The notes beneath the pieces are model-generated. The model saw only the letters and a list, made by a program, of their open reading frames with translations. It had not been told where the DNA came from and did no database searches. From Hyphomonas sp. Mor2 (lineage in GTDB: Bacteria > Pseudomonadota > Alphaproteobacteria > Caulobacterales > Hyphomonadaceae), in NCBI RefSeq assembly GCF_001854405.1, contig NZ_CP017718.1, forward strand, positions 3,564,092 through 3,628,091: a stretch of 64,000 bases of DNA, written 5' to 3'. This document shows positions 62,961-64,000 of the stretch, piece after piece. A program made the position numbers and the translations under genes. The stretch's first letter is position 1, and the number at the start of each line of letters is the position of its first letter.

Positions 62961-63305
62961 TTAGTCCAAGCCCAACTCGGCACATACGATCTGAAGTAAG
63001 TGATCCGGGCTGATCGCTAGGTCAGCTGGAACGCGGAGCACGCGCCAACCCGCTGCTTCGAGCCGCTCATCCCGAAGCGCATCACTGAGTTGGACCTGTT
63101 CTAGTTCGTGTATGCCACCATCGATTTCGATGACGAGCTTCTTTGATCGGATCGCGAAATCGACGGTCAATCCCTCAATCGGCACTTGCCGCCGCACAGC
63201 TATGCCACGTCTCCTCAATTGTCGAAGGGCCTCCCAGGCTTTACGTTCGGGAAAATTCGCGTCGCGGCGCAGGCGTCGCGCGCGCGTAATCGCATGGCGG
63301 GTCAT
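62961..63305 (-). CDS. DUF559 (Vsr-like nuclease fold) protein
   Basis: A 114-residue DUF559 protein. The restriction-endonuclease-like core shows FPERKAWEALRQLRRRG, RRQVPIEGLTVDFAIRSKKL, VIEIDGGIHEL and DERLEAAGWRVLRVP, with Asp/Glu of VDF and IEIDG as candidate metal ligands. Related to very-short-patch-repair enzymes by fold; activity is unproven. It is flanked on both sides by direct copies of the same hairpin-rich repeat. Confidence 0.9.
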   Translation of the reverse strand: MTRHAITRARRLRRDANFPERKAWEALRQLRRRGIAVRRQVPIEGLTVDFAIRSKKLVIEIDGGIHELEQVQLSDALRDERLEAAGWRVLRVPADLAISPDHLLQIVCAELGLD

Positions 63306-63360
63306 AGGGCAAATCTACAAGCTCGACCGCAAAATGATCAGATCTGAGCGTCTCAATCCT

Positions 63361-63511
63361 CACACGGGGGCGAGCCCCTCTCCCGATCGCGGGAGAGGGG
63401 TTGGGGTGAGGGCAAGATGGGATACGTCAAAGCAATGTCTGTGCGGTCCGAGAGAGCGGTGCCCTCATCCCCGGCCCTTCTCCCGCGTCCGGGAGAAGGG
63501 GGCGCGAGGGG
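63361..63511. repeat. hairpin-rich intergenic repeat, copy 2
   Basis: Same two modules as copy 1: (a) 63361-63415 and (b) 63462-63511, with a stem of TCTCCCG.../CGGGAGAGGGG type and CCCTTCTCCCG / CCGGGAGAAGGG in module b. It lacks the 42-base insertion seen in copy 1. The stems differ between copies only at their tips, which suggests pairing is selected. Confidence 0.85.
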
Positions 63512-63707
63512 TGGATTCACGCCCTCAATCCCGCTTCAATCCCCGCCCCACGAAACCGTGTTAGACTCCACCTCATCTCCTCTTGATGAAAGGCTAGTCC
63601 GGAACGGCTGGATTAAAGGGGGGAGCGGTGGCCGCGTGGCTTGGCTTGGGGAGCTGTACCCCTTGCACGGTAACGCGCCGGGCTTCGAAGCCGGTCGCGC
63701 CAGCGAT

Positions 63708-63730
63708 CATTTGATCCAGTGGATCAAATG
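63708..63730. repeat. 23-base palindrome
   Basis: Arms CATTTGATCCA and TGGATCAAATG around a single G, perfect over 11 bp. It lies downstream of the TTCGAA-centred palindrome. No function is evident; it could be a hairpin in an RNA or a binding site. Confidence 0.6.
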
Positions 63731-64000
63731 AAGGCGCAGAAGGCCCCGGCAGGGGCATCTGCTTCCCATGCCTCCGCCTTCGCTACCGCTCAGGCCTGCT
63801 TCGGGGAAAAACATCCCCCGGATGTTTTTCTTACCCCTCCGCAGCCCCTGGCAGGCGCTTGGTCCAGGTGGCCAAGGTCTAACGTATGAAAGCATGTCAC
63901 CGCGGGCGCGCTTGGTTCAGGCGCAGTATCGCCGTCTCGAGAGAGCGGCAGTTCCTCCGCGTTTGAAACAAGCGCGCCTCGCCTATCTATCAACTCAGGG

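Larger units (their letters stand above)
63306..64000. other. 695-base right-edge region with no supported gene
   Basis: Short frames on both strands (for example 63417-63731 plus, 63707-63895 minus) overlap each other and repeats, and have no recognisable product. The stretch holds repeat copy 2 (63361-63511), a perfect 12-bp palindrome GGCTTCGAAGCC (63681-63692), the palindrome at 63708-63730, a hairpin of GAAAAACATCC / GGATGTTTTTC (about 63805-63829) and the inverted repeat GGCGCGCTTG / CAAGCGCGCC (63905-63914 with 63969-63978). It may be an ncRNA, a relic or an att-like region. Confidence 0.5.

Noticed and set aside
62775..63511. CRISPR array
   Set aside because: Only two repeat copies ~590 bases apart with a gene between them; no regular short spacers.
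63594..63735. tRNA or selenocysteine tRNA near TTCGAA
   Set aside because: The TTCGAA-centred palindrome resembles a T-loop, but no acceptor stem, anticodon arm or CCA end can be drawn around it.

Overview
The window looks like chromosomal DNA from a GC-rich alphaproteobacterium of the Caulobacterales/Hyphomonadaceae type. This is inferred from a Caulobacter-style Tad/Cpa pilus locus, a PleC/DivJ-like sensor kinase, a lysC-ptsP pair, an ATP-type PEP carboxykinase and CtrA-like sequence motifs. There are about 60 genes, tightly packed on both strands. I see no rRNA, no convincing tRNA, no CRISPR array and no insertion sequence.

Layout. 1-3.6 kb: end of an APH-like phosphotransferase, a small coupled partner, an orphan membrane protein and a PhoX-type Tat-exported protein. 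3.7-5.2 kb: a DUF1826-DUF3299 pair with a possible Zur site (zinc homeostasis). 5.3-7.1 kb: a Rieske oxygenase divergent from a TetR regulator, with two operators between them. 7.1-11.6 kb: a dipeptide epimerase and an Mla-like lipid transport operon (permease, ATPase, MCE protein, lipoprotein). 11.6-19.1 kb: PAS sensor kinase, PepN, and a pair of acyl-CoA dehydrogenases. 19.2-22.5 kb: small genes including a PilZ protein behind a ribosome-binding-site hairpin. 22.6-31 kb: a minus-strand run with pckA, mnmC, a radical SAM/SPASM protein, a glycosyltransferase, an SDR, galE and a thioesterase. 31-45.4 kb: a methyltransferase-like lipoprotein, GST, rimM, threonine ammonia-lyase, an envelope unit (M1 peptidase, DUF6702, triple-FKBP lipoprotein), ubiG, lysC, ptsP and rodZ.

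45.5-56.9 kb is the Tad pilus island: a stand-alone secretin-type N-domain protein, two tandem Flp pilins (the second only 50 residues), cpaA, cpaB, cpaC, cpaD, cpaE, cpaF, tadB, tadC and a convergent tadD. cpaC carries an in-frame TAG, which as written would cut the outer-membrane secretin in two. The pseudopilins TadE/F/G are not in the window.

57-64 kb: leucyl aminopeptidase, a divergent SoxR-VOC pair around a MerR-type operator, a sulfotransferase, a gamma-glutamyltransferase lipoprotein, and a DUF559 nuclease-like gene between two direct copies of a hairpin-rich intergenic repeat. The last 700 bases contain palindromes but no gene I can support.

Most striking observations: the amber codon in cpaC; the hairpin that buries the PilZ gene's Shine-Dalgarno; the repeat-flanked DUF559 cassette; the DUF1826/DUF3299 unit; the M1-DUF6702-FKBPx3 unit; and four convergent gene pairs whose stop codons interlock in a CTAG/CTAA tetranucleotide. 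I do not see one clearly undescribed multi-gene system; these are the best leads.
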